A stretch of 64,000 nt of DNA from Maea johnstoni (taxonomy: Eukaryota; Annelida; Polychaeta; Spionida; Magelonidae), in NCBI GenBank assembly GCA_963942565.1, contig OZ012700.1, forward strand, positions 32,819,040 to 32,883,039. Reading direction: 5' to 3'. Positions within the stretch are counted from its first letter, which is position 1; each line of letters opens with the position of its first letter. Of the stretch, positions 25,840 through 39,281 are shown one piece after another. The notes below the pieces were generated by a model that worked only from the letters and a program-made list of their open reading frames with translations, was not told where the DNA came from and did not search any database. A program made the position numbers and the translations under genes.

Positions 25840-26876
25840 GGAAATCATTCTAAAAACTGTCAAGTATCAATGGGGATCATTATGCAGGGATGGCTGGAAA
25901 TCTGGGATTAAAAATATATTCTTAATCATCCAGCAGGAGGACTACTATGTATATATTTTTCTTAAATGAATGGTAAGAATGGACCTATTGAATTAGGTAT
26001 CATGCATTTTTTCACAACTTTACATAATTCTCTTTTTAGAGTTTTGTATCTTAGAAAGGTACATTTCAGCTTTTTGGTTTCTTGAAGATATTGTTATGTA
26101 ACTGTGGAAACATTTGTAAAAAGGTCTCTTCTGTACTTGACTCCTTTGTAAAACCATTGTTTGTATAAACCATAATGACTACAGATTTGAGAGTTGTGCC
26201 AAATTAATACGGAATATGCAATAACAGTATGCATGTTTTTCGAGTTATTGTAAGATTAAAGATTTCTATTGTATCCCTCTAAAATCTGATGTCACATGTA
26301 TTCTTTACTCTGTATATGAAAATCACACCATAATACATTATTTCATTAAACTTGTAATGCTTTAAAAAAAATACTCCATCCTTCCTTGTTATTTATTACC
26401 CTTCTCGGCCAAGTCCTAGCAAATAAAGCAATACTTCAGTCCACCAATATCAACAATATTCAGCCAAGACTTTCCCAGAATATGACTTCTTTTCTAAGAT
26501 ATATGTATGTATGTGTCACAGCATGTTAATGCTCCAGAAGTAAATAAACGAATTGAACATAGGATATTCAGACTTAATATTTTTACAGATTGAGAATTGA
26601 CCCTGTGCTACACTAAATGAATTAAACATAAAATGTTCAAGTCTTCTGAAGCTTTGAAGTTTTAAATTGAGTAGAATGTTCGAACTTATTATCATTTTCT
26701 CAAGCATAAAAAATTCCCCTAGGCTTTTTAAAAGCTAAATGAGAAAATAAAATGTTCAGACTTAAGTATTTATTTTTATTAGGTTTAGAAATATATCTAA
26801 TTTTACATCAGGCCAAGTGAAAAAAGTGTTTGGTTCCTATTACATCTTAAGAAGATATAGGTAGGGATTTCATAAT

Positions 26877-26893
26877 TATTATCATTACTATTA

Positions 26894-26928
<35 letters not shown>

Positions 26929-26949
26929 GTCATTATTATTATTATTATC
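26877..26949. repeat. (ATT)n microsatellite, unit B
   Basis: Counterpart of 4683-4748, with a different number of repeats and a TTTTT interruption. Confidence 0.9.
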
Positions 26950-27265
26950 CCCCGCAAGTTCTAGACAAACTCTTAAGCATTTATGGGTTTACCTCATCTA
27001 AACTGTCAGGTGACTTTTGGCCGCTCCTGAGTGTTAATAGGTTGAGGGATGATATGTCCTTATATGGCTCTCAAGGAGGGGGGAGATTCAAAGCTGACAA
27101 CTCTTGCATATACCTGTCCCCACAGTGCCATCTATGAATCAGGGCTCGAAGTTAAGGGGTGTGGGAGCCCAGGGCTCTCATGATTTCTCCTGCGGCTCCC
27201 TCCTGCAGTGAGCCCAACTATATACTGATTTCTATACACAACACCTTGAAGTAGATTTTGAAGAT

Positions 27266-28204
27266 AGATAGATAGATAGATAATCTTTATTTCAAGTCGG
27301 TAATAATTTTACATAGTAAACACGAGCTGCCAGGGCTCTTGGCCGACTACAAAATAACAATTCAAAATATAACATACAGGGTTTAACAGCAATATAAATG
27401 ATCAGTAGAGGGGAAGTAAGTTGGCACATATTAATTGACAATGAGTAATAACTTCAGTCTTTCAGGACATGTGTTTATGATTATTGAGTAAAATAGAAAC
27501 TACTTCTGCTCATTTACTGGTATTACTTATAGCAGCAGAGAGAGCAGGTACAGTTAGTTCCAGACCAGGTTGAGATTAGGTTTTTGAACTCTTTTAGTGA
27601 TGTTGTTTGTCTTAAGTTGTTAGGTAGGGAGTTCCATACCTTAGGTCCAGTATATCTAATTGATTGCTTCCCAAAGGAGATGGTGTTATATGGAGGTAAT
27701 ATTAGAGAGTGGTTCCTTCTAAGGCTGTATTCAGATTCTCTCTCTGTGAAAAGAGAGCTGACATAGGGAGGGGCCCCTCCATGGACAGCTTTGTGAATCT
27801 CTGTAGCTAGGGATCTCAGTCTACCTAGATGTAAGCTTTGTAGTTTAGCCTGGTCTAGTAGCTTCTCATAGCTGCTTTTGTAATCCCTGTAAACAAAGCG
27901 TAGGGCTCGTTCCTGTATCCTCTCTAGCTTGGAGAGATTTTTCTTGGAGCAGAAATGCCATACAAGGGGGCAGTAGTTGAAATTTGACATTATGTAGGCG
28001 CGAAAAATTGTCAGTCTGCTGGATTGGTCTAAGAGGTGACCAATTCTCTTAAGAGCATTAAGTTGTTTTGCAGCCTTCTTACACATTGAGGATACTTGAA
28101 TGTCAAATTTCAGTTTGTCATCCAATTCTACACCTAGAAGTTTTACAGATTTTTCAAGTTTGATGTTGATGTTGTCAATGGAGAAGTCAATGGAGAAGTC
28201 TGTT
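27266..28204 (-). mobile_element. 5'-truncated LINE of the Jockey/CR1-like group, unit B only
   Basis: It splits the CAGGGCTCGAAG element that is whole at 4939-5102, so it arrived after the duplication. On the minus strand it ends in GAAATAAAGATTATC and then a (TATC)n tail, the kind of short tandem tail used by CR1-, L2- and Jockey-like LINEs. Only the last quarter of the reverse-transcriptase ORF is present. No target-site duplication beyond a base or two is visible, so a small target deletion may have occurred. Confidence 0.88.
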
Positions 28205-28209
28205 TGCAA
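27523..28209 (-). pseudogene. C-terminal fragment of a LINE reverse transcriptase
   Basis: About 228 codons are open. Landmarks include KLLGVELDDKLKF, the Cys/His-poor connection FRAYIMSNFNYCPLVWHFCS, LERIQERALRFVY, and the terminal YTGPKVWNSLPNNLR. This signature tail of non-LTR reverse transcriptases follows the palm and thumb. The catalytic YADD region, endonuclease and ORF1 are missing because of 5' truncation. The frame begins slightly inside the flanking host sequence, so the first codons are not original. Confidence 0.88.
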
Positions 28210-28242
28210 TTGGGCTCCCTGAAAAAGAAAATTTCAAGCCCT

Positions 28243-30207
28243 TTATGAATTAACCCTTATGCTGGTGCTGACTAATTTGGCCAATAGAAAATGATGCAAA
28301 AAAAACAAAAATAAATGACTAGAACCCTGGCATATGGGTAATCATCTGAGAGTACTCAGTAGGAGCTATCCAATGAATACCAACATGACATGGTTTAGAT
28401 GGATTTTCAAAAATAGTTACTTCCTTGACCTTTGGACAAAAGTAGCCTCAGCATGGGAAGGGTTTAAAAGGATATCGATCATTCCTGAATCTGGCCGTGG
28501 CGACATTCTAGTAGTTTATACTGATCCTTTATTGTATTTAGTTACTGGCCAACCTATATCATTTCTATATAATATTACATAGCAATACATCAAGCTATCA
28601 TGTCTGCCCCTTCAGCACAAAAAGTGCTGCCATCTGCTGATAGTTCCCGACATGTTTCCTTACCCTAGAGATTTCAACTAGAAAAATGCATTGACAATCT
28701 GATACGACTTACTACTAAAGTTGTGGAGAAATTTGTCCGAGTTGTAGGAAGTTAGCCAGACTGGTGTATGAACTTTGTACCCAATGCAGTATTTGGACAG
28801 CTGACAAGATAAGGATATTATATATGGTATATGTCAGTAGACAGCAGGGTAGCCTAGCACCCAGGCCATACTCATGTCATCCCTTGGATAGACAACACCT
28901 GTAAAAATGCTGTTCTGAATGTTCAAATTATCTGTGTGTTGACTGTTAGCCGGCCTCCCAAGCCATATTAAATCTCAGGCATGTATCCCTGTCACCACAT
29001 GACGGTGTCACTCTTCTCAATTTGAGCAGTTTTGTTATTTATCATGGCATGATTTCAAGATTGTACCAGATTATCTTATACTTTGCTATTCAGTTATGCT
29101 AAACTGCACAATCTACAATATTCATGACATATCTGGTGTAATGATTTTATAATAGCACTATTTTGCAATAGCCCATGAGAAAATGTGGTGAAGAGTCCTG
29201 AATTGGCCAATCAGCCTGCCGGCAGTCCAGCGCTCTGATTGTAAATACGACCACATGGGCTACATTCAATGACATCACTTTTCAGAAAATTCCGCGAAAT
29301 AGTACCTGTTGTGGTGGCAGAGATATAATCGCATAGATTAGATTGACGTGTGGAGAGTGGGCCATTATACGAATAGGAGGGAATTTATTCCTGGTGGAAA
29401 CCCCACAGGGATGTCATATCTGTTCTATCATATCGAACAAATACAAAACACAGAAGGGGGAAAAAATTACAAACACCAGAGATTTTGGATAAATACTCGT
29501 CGTCTGCCTTGTTGAACTAGTTTCACCGGTAGGTCACTCGGCAAACTCTGTAGGTGTTCATGGGTATTCTTCGGGCCAGCGGTAATTAGTCAACTAATTC
29601 ATGGCTGTTGCCGTGAATTATTCAACTATTTCATAAGCTGTTAAGAACAACAGCCTGTCACGAAGGAGTGAGGAAATCATGACGATTAATCCATGGCCCT
29701 TGACCAACCAGAATCAAGAATCTTCACGTGAGGTATAATAAATCTAGATGTCATCCCTTGTGGATAGATGGCACTGTGGGATACTAGGAGGGAAATATGT
29801 TATTACCAGTACAACCCCATCGTGTGGCATTTCTGTGAACTAAAAGGCCATCAGTAGGTCCCAAGCAGTTATGTAGTATAGGAGGCATATATTTGTATAT
29901 AATAAAGTAAAACACAGTAATGCCTAGTAGCTAGGTAGGTTGTCTGTATGAACTGCTAGCACTGATTCATATGTGATATCATTAGTGCTGCACTCACCAC
30001 TCACGAACTCGAGTAGCTTGAGCACTGGGGCAGGCTCGCTGAGCTTGAGCTGAAGTGGTCAACTCGTTAACTCGTCTATGTTGGGAACACAAACGTAACA
30101 CAGAACCTAACACACCTTCTTATAACTTTATCGCTGTCATGTCTTGTGTACAATATCCAATGTATACAGTCAGTGTTGAGTGTTAAACTGACCTTTGTTC
30201 CTCATCA
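28243..30207. other. Non-coding spacer of unit B
   Basis: Near-identical to 5103-7070. It contains no supported gene. The ORF at 28334-28582 is the copy of that at 5193. Confidence 0.6.
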
Positions 30208-30427
30208 CAGAGAAATACATCCCCTTGAACCGCAACGCCATAGGCACAGCATGCTAGCACCTAGGGTATGTGCGCCTCGGGTTACACGGTGTAGCCTTGG
30301 TCACGTGATCTGATCTGTGCAATTAGCATGCAGCATCCTTTCTAGGTCAGATAGTTGCCAAGGAGATGGGAGGCAGCGACATTTGATGATGCATGGACAG
30401 TGCCCGATCCCGGTCTACTCATCTCAG
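30208..30427 (+). mobile_element. 220-bp hAT-like MITE, unit B copy
   Basis: Same insertion as 7071-7290, including the CTCATCA flanks, and therefore older than the large duplication. Confidence 0.75.
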
Positions 30428-32637
30428 CTCATCAGCATATTTTAAAATGAAATAAACAAGGCTATGTTAACAAATCTCCACCAGTAAATATTTATTTCTT
30501 AAAAGCTGGGCTGGAAAATGAGTACTTTTGTGGAAATCTGAGCGTCCGTGAGCCCATGTGCTCACGAGTCACAAGGGTGGTGCGATCATTAGTTGATCTC
30601 CCTCTGTGAGTGCAGCCCTAGATATCATAATACACATTAACCCTTCCAATGCAGACACTACTTTCGTCCAAAGCACATGGATGCACAGATTTTTGAAAAA
30701 CTCCTAAACCCTGTCATGTTGCTACTCATTAGATAGCTCTAACTGAGTATTCTCATATGAGTACATATATGCCAAGGTTTAAGTCATTTTTCAGCTTTTT
30801 GTGTCATTTTATGAAGCCAAAATTAGCCACCAGCAGCGTATTAAGGGTTAAAGCTAATTGCTAGGCTAACAGTATAGTCTAGCAGCCAAATCCTCATAAG
30901 GCCCTAAAATGTCTTATTTCTTGGTGGCTAAAGAAAGGGGAGTACCTTGGATTTATGAAAGTGTCGTGCCGCCATCTGGGGACCTGGTCAGTTTGGCCAT
31001 AGAAGCGGTCAAGCTGACCACCACAGGATTAGCCAGGTGTCCAATTTTAGTCTAAAACAGCAATCCCAAAATTACTGCCCATCCAGATTTAGCTACCCAA
31101 CTATTTCAAATCCTTATACTAACTACTTTTAATAGCATATTGTGTCAAAAAGGGCAATTTAGACTTCATCCACGTCATAGAATATGGTTTGTTCAGAAAT
31201 AATTGTGATATTACTAAAATTCTTCATAGAAATTTTTGCCTGTCCAAAATATAGGTTTTCAGGAAACTGCCTGTCCAAAAGACAGGTAGGAGGGGTCCTG
31301 GCTAAGTCCCTGCCAGCAAGGCAGCCTTCTCATGGGAAAATAGGATACAAAGAAATATTCTAGAGACCAGGAATTATTCCTATTAGACTTACTGAAATTT
31401 TCACTGAAAATATGGCTGTGTCCAATCGCACAATTTATACAAAACTAAAAATGAAAATGTGAGGATCATTGTTCTCGATAGAGAAAATTATAGCAAAGAT
31501 CTGGTGACCAACACTGTCCCAAGTATTGTCTATGGGTTCAGACAACCATTCTCATCAAAGGCACCTAAAATAGCCCTATCAGCCCTATCGCCAAAATCTG
31601 AAACAGTACACTTTTTTCCTGAGCAGTTGGATTTTTAGTTTCAGGGCAAGGCAGAAAGAGTGACTGCTCATTTCAGGTTTAAGCAGCTGACCTAAAAAAC
31701 TGTTTCCTGCAGTGTTACCTACTATGGTTGGAACTTTGAAGTGGTCTACTCACCAAGTTTTTATAGGGTGAGCCTCTTACAATGCAGACACCAACATAAG
31801 TTTAAGGACTAACTTACCATGCCGGGAAAGTAGATTTTTACTGGCCCGACATAATTTTTGGCTTGCCCGAAATAAGTTGTAACATATGCTAGAATGTCAT
31901 GTATTATTTCTCATGGATTCAATGATTTTAAAACCATTTTCTTTTAAATTTTGTTGCATCTTTAGCATATTTCTGGGTATTTGTGCTATTTTTTTTATAT
32001 AAAAAATATGTTGATCTCAGAAAATCAGCTTACCCATTCGGGCAAGTGAAAATTAAAATGTTCTTTCCCGAAAGCCCTTTTTTCAAAAATTCACTTGCCA
32101 GGGCAAGAACTTATAAATGTTGGTGCCTTAACTGCAGCATTGTGGGCCATTCTTATGGTGCAGGATTTACCTTTAAAACAGTGATTTAGGGGCATTTGAT
32201 CATGGAGCCTTAGATTTTGCTACCAGATGTTAAAATATAAGAGCCAAGTTTGCGAATGGACATGTCAGTTAGGAGCACTTTGAGAAATGAATGTAATTTT
32301 GTTTTCACTTTTCATCCCCACTTATTTTATCTTATACTAATAGTGGCCCAAATGCCAATATTTTTCAGAATTTTCTTTGGGACAATGCCTCCAGACACCC
32401 TAGACACCTAGTGAAGACAGTGTGATCCTTGCACACACATGGATTTATTTGCTCCTAGATAATAAGTCCTCCGAGTCAAATCTGATCCTGTCTGAAAATG
32501 TTAAGGTCAATACCTGTAGCATCACCTGACACTGTGACACCCCTTCATTTTATTTATATACCCTAGAAGATAATATATATCAAACTGTGCCCACTTCTTG
32601 GCCTAGTCAGCATTATATCATGTTCTGAGACCCGTAT
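30428..32637. other. Non-coding spacer of unit B
   Basis: Counterpart of 7291-10162. It lacks about 130 bp near 31045 and lacks the CATACCTGTCAAC insertion, whose empty site is at about 31926. No gene is supported. The ORF at 31983-32189 is chance. Confidence 0.55.
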
Positions 32638-34582
32638 ATACTGAAGCAGGGTCTTAGTCAGGATTTCAAAAATGCCTGTCCAAAACAGCATCTCAAAAGT
32701 TTCTGCCCGTCCAGATTTAGCTACTTATCTACTTCAAATCCTTATACCAACTACATCTGATAGCCTTTTGTGTCAAAAAGGGTATTTTATACTTCAGCTC
32801 ATGGTCTTAGCCAGTAGGGTGTCTGGGTGTCTTTTTGGACACCCAAACCCTTAAAAAGCACCCCTCACGACACCCAATTTTTTTGTAATGAATTTCTCAA
32901 GTATATAAATGAATGTTTTCATCAAAATATAATTCCAATGACATTGAATAAGGATGTTATGCCTTATTTTGATAGATCTATCAGGCACCAACATAATTCT
33001 CAGAACTAACTTGCTGTGCCGGGCAAGTTGTTGATGATTTTGACTTGCCAGACTCAAGTTTTGACTTGCCCGAAATTAGTTATAACATATGCTAGAAAGG
33101 CATGTATTGTTTATCATGGATTTAAAGATTTGAAAACCAATATCTTTTCAGTCATGTTGCATTGTTTGCATATTTCTGGGTATTTGGCCATTTACAATGT
33201 GTTAAGCGTTCAGAAAATCAGCTTGCCTATTCTATTTTCAAAAAAAATCACTTGCCGGGGCAAGCGGGCTAGTACTTATGTCGGTGCCTGTATATACATG
33301 TTTATGGTTGGAATCTGAGTATATTGTGGTCCCCCTTAAAAATTTGGACACCCAGAAATATTACAATTGCCAATTTCTAAATCAGCTATTTTCCTAGATT
33401 ATGGTTTGCTAGAAAAAAATCATCATAGAAAATTTTGCCTGTCCGAAAAGGAGCTTTTCGGGAAACTGCTTGTCCCAAAGACAGGCTAGACGGGTCCTGG
33501 CTAAGTCCCTGTTAACTGCAAGTTATTTTTATGATTTAGTTTCCTGAAATCTGACATCATAGCAAACACATGGTTTCACTGGAAGGACCCAGCAACAATG
33601 ATCTCAGACCAGGGTCTTAGCCAGGATTAAGAAACTGGGTGCCCAAAATTGGCAATTGTTAAATATTTTAGCATCCAATTTTTCAAAGGACACCACATTA
33701 TTCTCAGATTACAACCATAAACATGCATTGACTTACTGAAATATAGTACTCATACAAAAGTGTCATAGGAATTATATAGAGGTGGAAAAATTTCAGTTAT
33801 ATGCTCAAAAGAGACATTTCAAGAAATGACTCACAGAAATATTTGGGTGTCCTGAGGGGTGCATTTTAAGAGTTTGGGCATCAAAAAAGAAAACCAGACA
33901 CAGCGTCTTAGCCAATATTTGCAGGGCTCAACATTAAGAAAAAACTTCATAAGCCCAGCAGCGTTAGTTACCGAAACTTTTACTAGCCCTGAAATACTTT
34001 ACTAGCCCTGATATTAAAGACACCTCTTTTTAAATAGTGACCTCTGTTGATATCATAGCCTCTGTTGATAACATGAAAAGAATACAGTGTACAGTGGTAA
34101 ATTGAGTTAAGTTATCATTCAGGTAAACAGAGCCAAAGGTGGGCTTCTTATTTTTTTAAGCGCTGATATTCTAATTCTATCTAGCCCCTCAGGGAGAATT
34201 TACAAGCCCTGACTTTCAATAACTAGCCCAAGGCTACAGGGCTAGCCTTAACGTCGAGCCCTGATTTGGAAACAGGGTGTCCGAATAGACTTTTGCGTGT
34301 CCAAAGTGTGGTACAAAATACATACTACTAATATGATAGACCCTATACCTTTACAGATTTTGCTTTTTTAGGCCAGATACTGCTTTGTGTGTCTTACAAA
34401 AGTGACACTACAGCTTCTTCATCTTCTATTTTCTAAGAAAAGTCATCTTCAGCAAATTCTGACAAACTTTTGGGTGTCCAAACTGTCAAAAAACAGTGTT
34501 CTGCATGTCCAAATGACACGCTGAACGCATAGGCGGCTAATTAAGCCCCTGACCAGACACCCTGCTGGCTAAGACCATGGCT
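32638..34582. mobile_element. Nested CAGGGTCTTAGCCAGG cluster, unit B copy
   Basis: Collinear copy of 10163-12107, including the nested CAGGCACCAACATAA MITE (32982-33290) and the 5-bp-target element at 33922-34263 with ATTTG flanks. The two clusters are almost base-for-base identical, which argues for a recent duplication or ongoing gene conversion. Confidence 0.7.
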
Positions 34583-34892
34583 CGGAAGCATGAGCCAGCT
34601 CAAAGCCAAAGGCTAGTTTTGGTTTTGTTTCCAGCTTCCCTCAAGCTCTCACCATGGACTTACCCTTATACCCTCAATCTCACCGAGTTTCAGTTCAAAA
34701 TTATCTTAATTTAAACCTGCTGCAGAAATCCACTAGTAAATAGCATTACCTTTTAAAACGCAGGCACAGACCGGATCAGCTTATTACAAAACATCCAAGG
34801 TGGATTTCTACCTACATTCTAGTCTACTACACAACAGACCAAAAATAAATATGTCCCTGAAGGCACAGGGGCTTGTATTGTTATAGGGATAA

Positions 34893-35115
34893 GATCTGCC
34901 ACTGAGCATTGGTGCAGATTTATAGCCGAAACGTAGGTGTTTGTTGCCAAAGCTGAGGCCGCCAAGGCCGAAGCTTTGCAACAAACACCCTCAGCTAGGC
35001 TATAAATCTGCACCAGTGCTCAGTGGCGGGTCTTAATGGCTATTATTATAATAAAACCCCTCGTGAGCATTGTCACCCTCGGACTACGCCCTCGGGTGGC
35101 AATGCTCACTCGGGG
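34893..35115. repeat. Two adjacent large hairpins, unit B copy
   Basis: Same structures as 12418-12640. One arm base differs (GCATTGGTGC here, GCATTCGTGC in unit A), and the change improves pairing with the opposite arm. The next hairpin (about 35236-35282, GAGCCGGGA/TCCCGG) has one base changed in its stem. Confidence 0.7.
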
Positions 35116-35910
35116 TAGACAATCATGTTGACAACCCCACAGAGATGTCATATTTGTATATTATAGCGTGTTTGAGTGATAAAAATTTATCTTACAACTC
35201 TGTGGAAATTACACAAAAATCATGTTTTCTAATGTGCTGAGCCGGGATTTGGTCCCGGTTCACTGCTGTGAACCGGGACCACTTTGAAGTCACAGAAACA
35301 GCTTCTCACTGAACATAGTGTGTTTTCCAAGCCCAGGTATTTTCATAGCTGTGAGCTATAATGAGTGACCACTCGCGAGTCTGAGCCTCTGGTTTCTATA
35401 TTACCAACAAGGGCTGTGACAACGTGCAAGTGGCACTCAACAATTACAATACAAGCCCCTGTGCCTGAAGGTAAAAATGTTCCTGTGGCAGTGAGTGATA
35501 ATTGAGAATATGCACCAAAACAAAACACCTCCAGTCTGCTAACTTCATGTGTAGTGCTTCAACTATACTGAATATGAAGTCAAAATATGACCAAACATCG
35601 TACACAATTCTTTCAAATGTACCAAAATTCCTTCAAACACCCCTAGTCAAAAGTTAGACGATAATGTAACTCACCTAGGTTCGTCTTAAAGATCCGCTGG
35701 CTTAAAATTTAGAGCACGCACATGTGTGAATGACTTACAGCGACATCTATACGTGAATGGAGAAACTAGTCACCGGTTGCTCGCTCATATAAGATAAATA
35801 TAAAAACATTTAGTCTTACCAGAGAAATACATCCCCTTGATCCGCAACCCCATAGGCACAGCATGCTAGTACCTACGGTATGTGCGCCTCGGGTTACGTG
35901 GTGTAACCTG

Positions 35911-36031
35911 GGGCCAGTTGCACCAACGTGACTCAGGCTCAAACTCAGGCTCAATAGCATCTACTGTTGGAGACAATCAAGTTGAGACTTGAGCCTAAGC
36001 TTGGCCTGAGTCACGTTGGTGCAACTGGCCC
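35911..36031. mobile_element. 121-bp palindromic MITE, unit B copy
   Basis: Same insertion as 13436-13556, with CTG on both flanks. Confidence 0.8.
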
Positions 36032-37679
36032 CTGGGGAAGTATTGGTCACGTGATTGGTTTCGCGGCAATTTCAGTCTGACCCAGGGCCTGTGAAACCAG
36101 CAGGCAGCCAATCCTGGGGTACACAGGTTATCTATGACTTATAGTGGTGTGAGGCAGCGAAATTTGATGACACATGCACAGTGCCCACTCCCTGTCTACT
36201 ACTCCCAGGTTTTACACAAGTTACAGATTGAGATTGGATGTCCCTAGTTTATATTTTGCACTTAATAACAATTATTGTCTTTCAAAGGAAAAAGAAAATG
36301 CTGAGAGGGAACTTTTGTAGTTCAGGAAGACATTTTAGACACGACCTACATACTAATAGATATAACAGTAATACCAATATCAAATTATAGAGTGAAGGAA
36401 AACTGATCAAAAATTTAACTCCAAACGCGATCTTAGTATACTATAGGTTTGAACATCTTACTTGGGCAAAAATGATTTTTACACAAAGAATTTTGATTTG
36501 GAATTTCGTTTTTCGTCATATTTATGCCAATTGTGGCTAATTTGTGACTAGTCAGTTGTAAATAGTGGAGGAAACCGGAGTACCCGGCGAAAAAACACCG
36601 CCAAACCCCAAGTCACTGGCAACTTTCTCACATGCCTAATCTTTTCTGTCAAAAGTGATATATTGCCATGATTGTAGATATATAAAGCAAGTTGACATAA
36701 TCAGGAATGGTGATCACAGTTCTATTAATTTAAGTCAGAACGAATGGATGTGTTTTACTATGAATATTTGTAAACTATATATTTGGCAATTATTATCCAT
36801 AACAAATATTGTCGACCATAGCAGAAGATGATATAACCTTCTTATTCACCTGTTTTACATATTCTCCATCATAAACTAAGGATTACAAAGTACATAAGTT
36901 ACGCATGCATTTACAAACTATTTGAATGTGGACAGAGTTTTTGAGCAACATTTCTCACTGCAGATATATTTTCAGAAAAAAAGCCAGTGCATTTCGACAG
37001 TGGAGCTGCGATCGATATAGATATTAGTAAGTTTTAGTGAGTTTTACCAGGAACAATAGATTTAATTCTATACTTCCTGGCTTTACATGCCTTTCAGCCA
37101 TTTTGAAAATTCTCACTTGCTCGGTGCAGTAGGGCAGCCCTTAATGTCGAGCCCTGTAGCATAAAGGCTACAGTAGGGTTGTAGAGTACGGTTGTATACC
37201 GCCATGAACAAAATGGTACAGTATTGGTATTGTTACCAACAAAATGATAGAGTATTTTTAACGGTACTGTTAATGATACTTAATTGCATTATTACCTCAT
37301 AAATGTTGTGGTAAACGGTCATGTTTAGTATCTAGGACAATCCCTAATAAAGGATAACTTACTAGTGCTTAATATCGTTTAGAGTACTTTTAAGGAATGA
37401 AATGGTATGATACTGTACTTTCCAATGCTGAGGCTACTTCCGCCCAATTCACAAGGACACAAAGATTTTTGATAAAACATATAAACCCTGTCATGTCGAT
37501 ATTCATTGGAAAGCTCTCGCTGAGCACTTTCAGATGAGTACCCATGTGCAGGGTTTCAGTCATTTTCTTTAAGTTTTTTTGCATCATTTTGTATTGGCAA
37601 AATTAGCCACCAGCAGCGTAAGGGTTAACTGCAGTTTGTTGATCTGGTATCTCACTATTGTATAAGAATGCTTCTGTTT
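36032..37679. other. Non-coding unit B sequence
   Basis: Counterpart of 13557-15994 without the two insertions at 13888 and 14446, so their empty sites lie near 36350 and 36560. It has about 30 bp near 36909-36938 (ATTTACAAACTATTTGAATG) missing from unit A but present in the palindrome arm near 51010, so unit A has a small deletion there. Confidence 0.6.
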
Positions 37680-39281
37680 CAGGGCTCGAAGTTAGGGGGT
37701 GCCGGTCATTGATATGACAAGTATCTTTCGTTTGAAATCATTTTTCAGATTGATCGAAAAAAATATCATGTCAATTGTTATGCTAATTAAGCAATTGTAG
37801 AGAAAACACATTTTTTTTCGGCCTTTAACACCATTATTTGCCATTTTTAGCCAACACTATTAAAATCTTTGGATAGAAACTCAAGTAATCAAGCAAAAAA
37901 TGTAGAGAAAACTTTCATGTCTTTGTATTGTGAGAATCTTAGGATCCTAGCAACAAAACTATAGTGTGGAACGTGAAAATACCCTTTTAGTGCAGTTCTT
38001 AAAAATCAAATCAAAATCAAATCAAAACAATTGTAATCGAAAAAAAATGTCAATGATCGAATTGAAAAAAAAATGGATATCAATGACATTTGCCTGTGCT
38101 GGGAGCCCAGGGCTCCCTTAAATTCTGCGGCTCCCCAAATTTCTGCAGGGAGCCAAATGATGTACATGTTTCTATACACAACACCTTTAGAGAGGGTTTT
38201 GAAGATGCAATGGGGCTCCCTGAAAAAAAACACTTAAAGGGCAAATGCACCATCAGAAAGATATAGGTTCAAAATGATCTTTTACATGTCACCTTTCAAA
38301 TAAGACCTCCCCCGAACTTGTCCTCTTCAGCACTACTCAGTTATGGCTTACAGAAGTTCAGCAAGCAACAGTCCTCAGGCAGCTATGCAGGGCCTCCATG
38401 CATCCCAAGATGCACTCTGTTTTTGACACCTTCTAAGCACCCGGCCAGCCTGTGTCACTAGTGCTTCAGAGATAGCAGTAGCAGAGAAGCCTGCATGGCT
38501 TTCCCTTTCTTGCTAATTTTTATTCCTGGCTCATCCCTAATCACAATTTTTGGAAGCAAATAAAACTTCAAGAAGTAAAACTTACAAAGTATGGCAGAAT
38601 TGAGCAATTCAGGAATTTGGAGGAATGGAAATATATGACTCACCTAGGGAACTTCTCCCTTAGACCCACATGATCCTTTACTCAATGGTGCCAGGTTCTT
38701 TACTCAAAGATAGCATCTTGATAACAGGAAATAAAGGAATACACATACTAATAAGTCCTACACTATTCCCATGAGTAACTGCTAACTGACACAAGTGTTG
38801 CAATTTCCTGTGAGTGATTAGCACAAACTGATTTCATAGCAATTAGGAAGTAATGGTTTCTACCCAACAATAAGCTACAAATCAAAGACAAGCCACATAG
38901 TATAACTTCCAAGGATTGTTGGAATATACAACAGGAAATTGAAGAAGTTCATTCTTTGGGAATTGTGACAACTTATTGAAAGCCAGTAATGAAAATCTAA
39001 GCAGGAAAGTGGAGCCCAGCCCCCTATTACTGCTATCTCTTAAGCACTAGTGACACAGGCTGGTGCTAAGAAGGTGTCAAAAACAGAGTGCATCTTGGGA
39101 TGCATGGAGGCCCTGCATAGCTGCCTGAGGACTGTTGCTTGCTGAACTTCTGTAAGCCATAACTGAGTAGTGCTGAAGAGGACAGGTTCGAGGGAGGTCT
39201 TATTTGAAAGGTGATATGTATAAGCTCATTTTGAACCTAAATCATTCTGATGGTGCATTTGCCCTTTAATTTCGAGCCCTG
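37680..39281. mobile_element. CAGGGCTCGAAG-family element split by a TTAA insertion
   Basis: The ends CAGGGCTCGAAGTTAGGG and TTTCGAGCCCTG match the 15995-16555 element. A 1028-bp element lies inside it at 38238-39265. Confidence 0.7.
38238..39265. mobile_element. TTAA-flanked element with ~240-bp terminal inverted repeats
   Basis: TTAA flanks both sides (38234-38237 and 39266-39269), and unit A has one uninterrupted TTAA at about 16539-16544. The ends are AGGGCAAATGCACCATCAGA and its complement. The inverted repeats extend about 240 bp (to about 38485 and from about 39028) with only scattered mismatches. The 540 bp between is AT-rich and has no credible ORF. TTAA duplications belong to the piggyBac and Kolobok superfamilies. 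The AGGG terminus does not match the usual piggyBac CCY start, so Kolobok-like is my preference. It is recent and non-autonomous. Confidence 0.9.
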
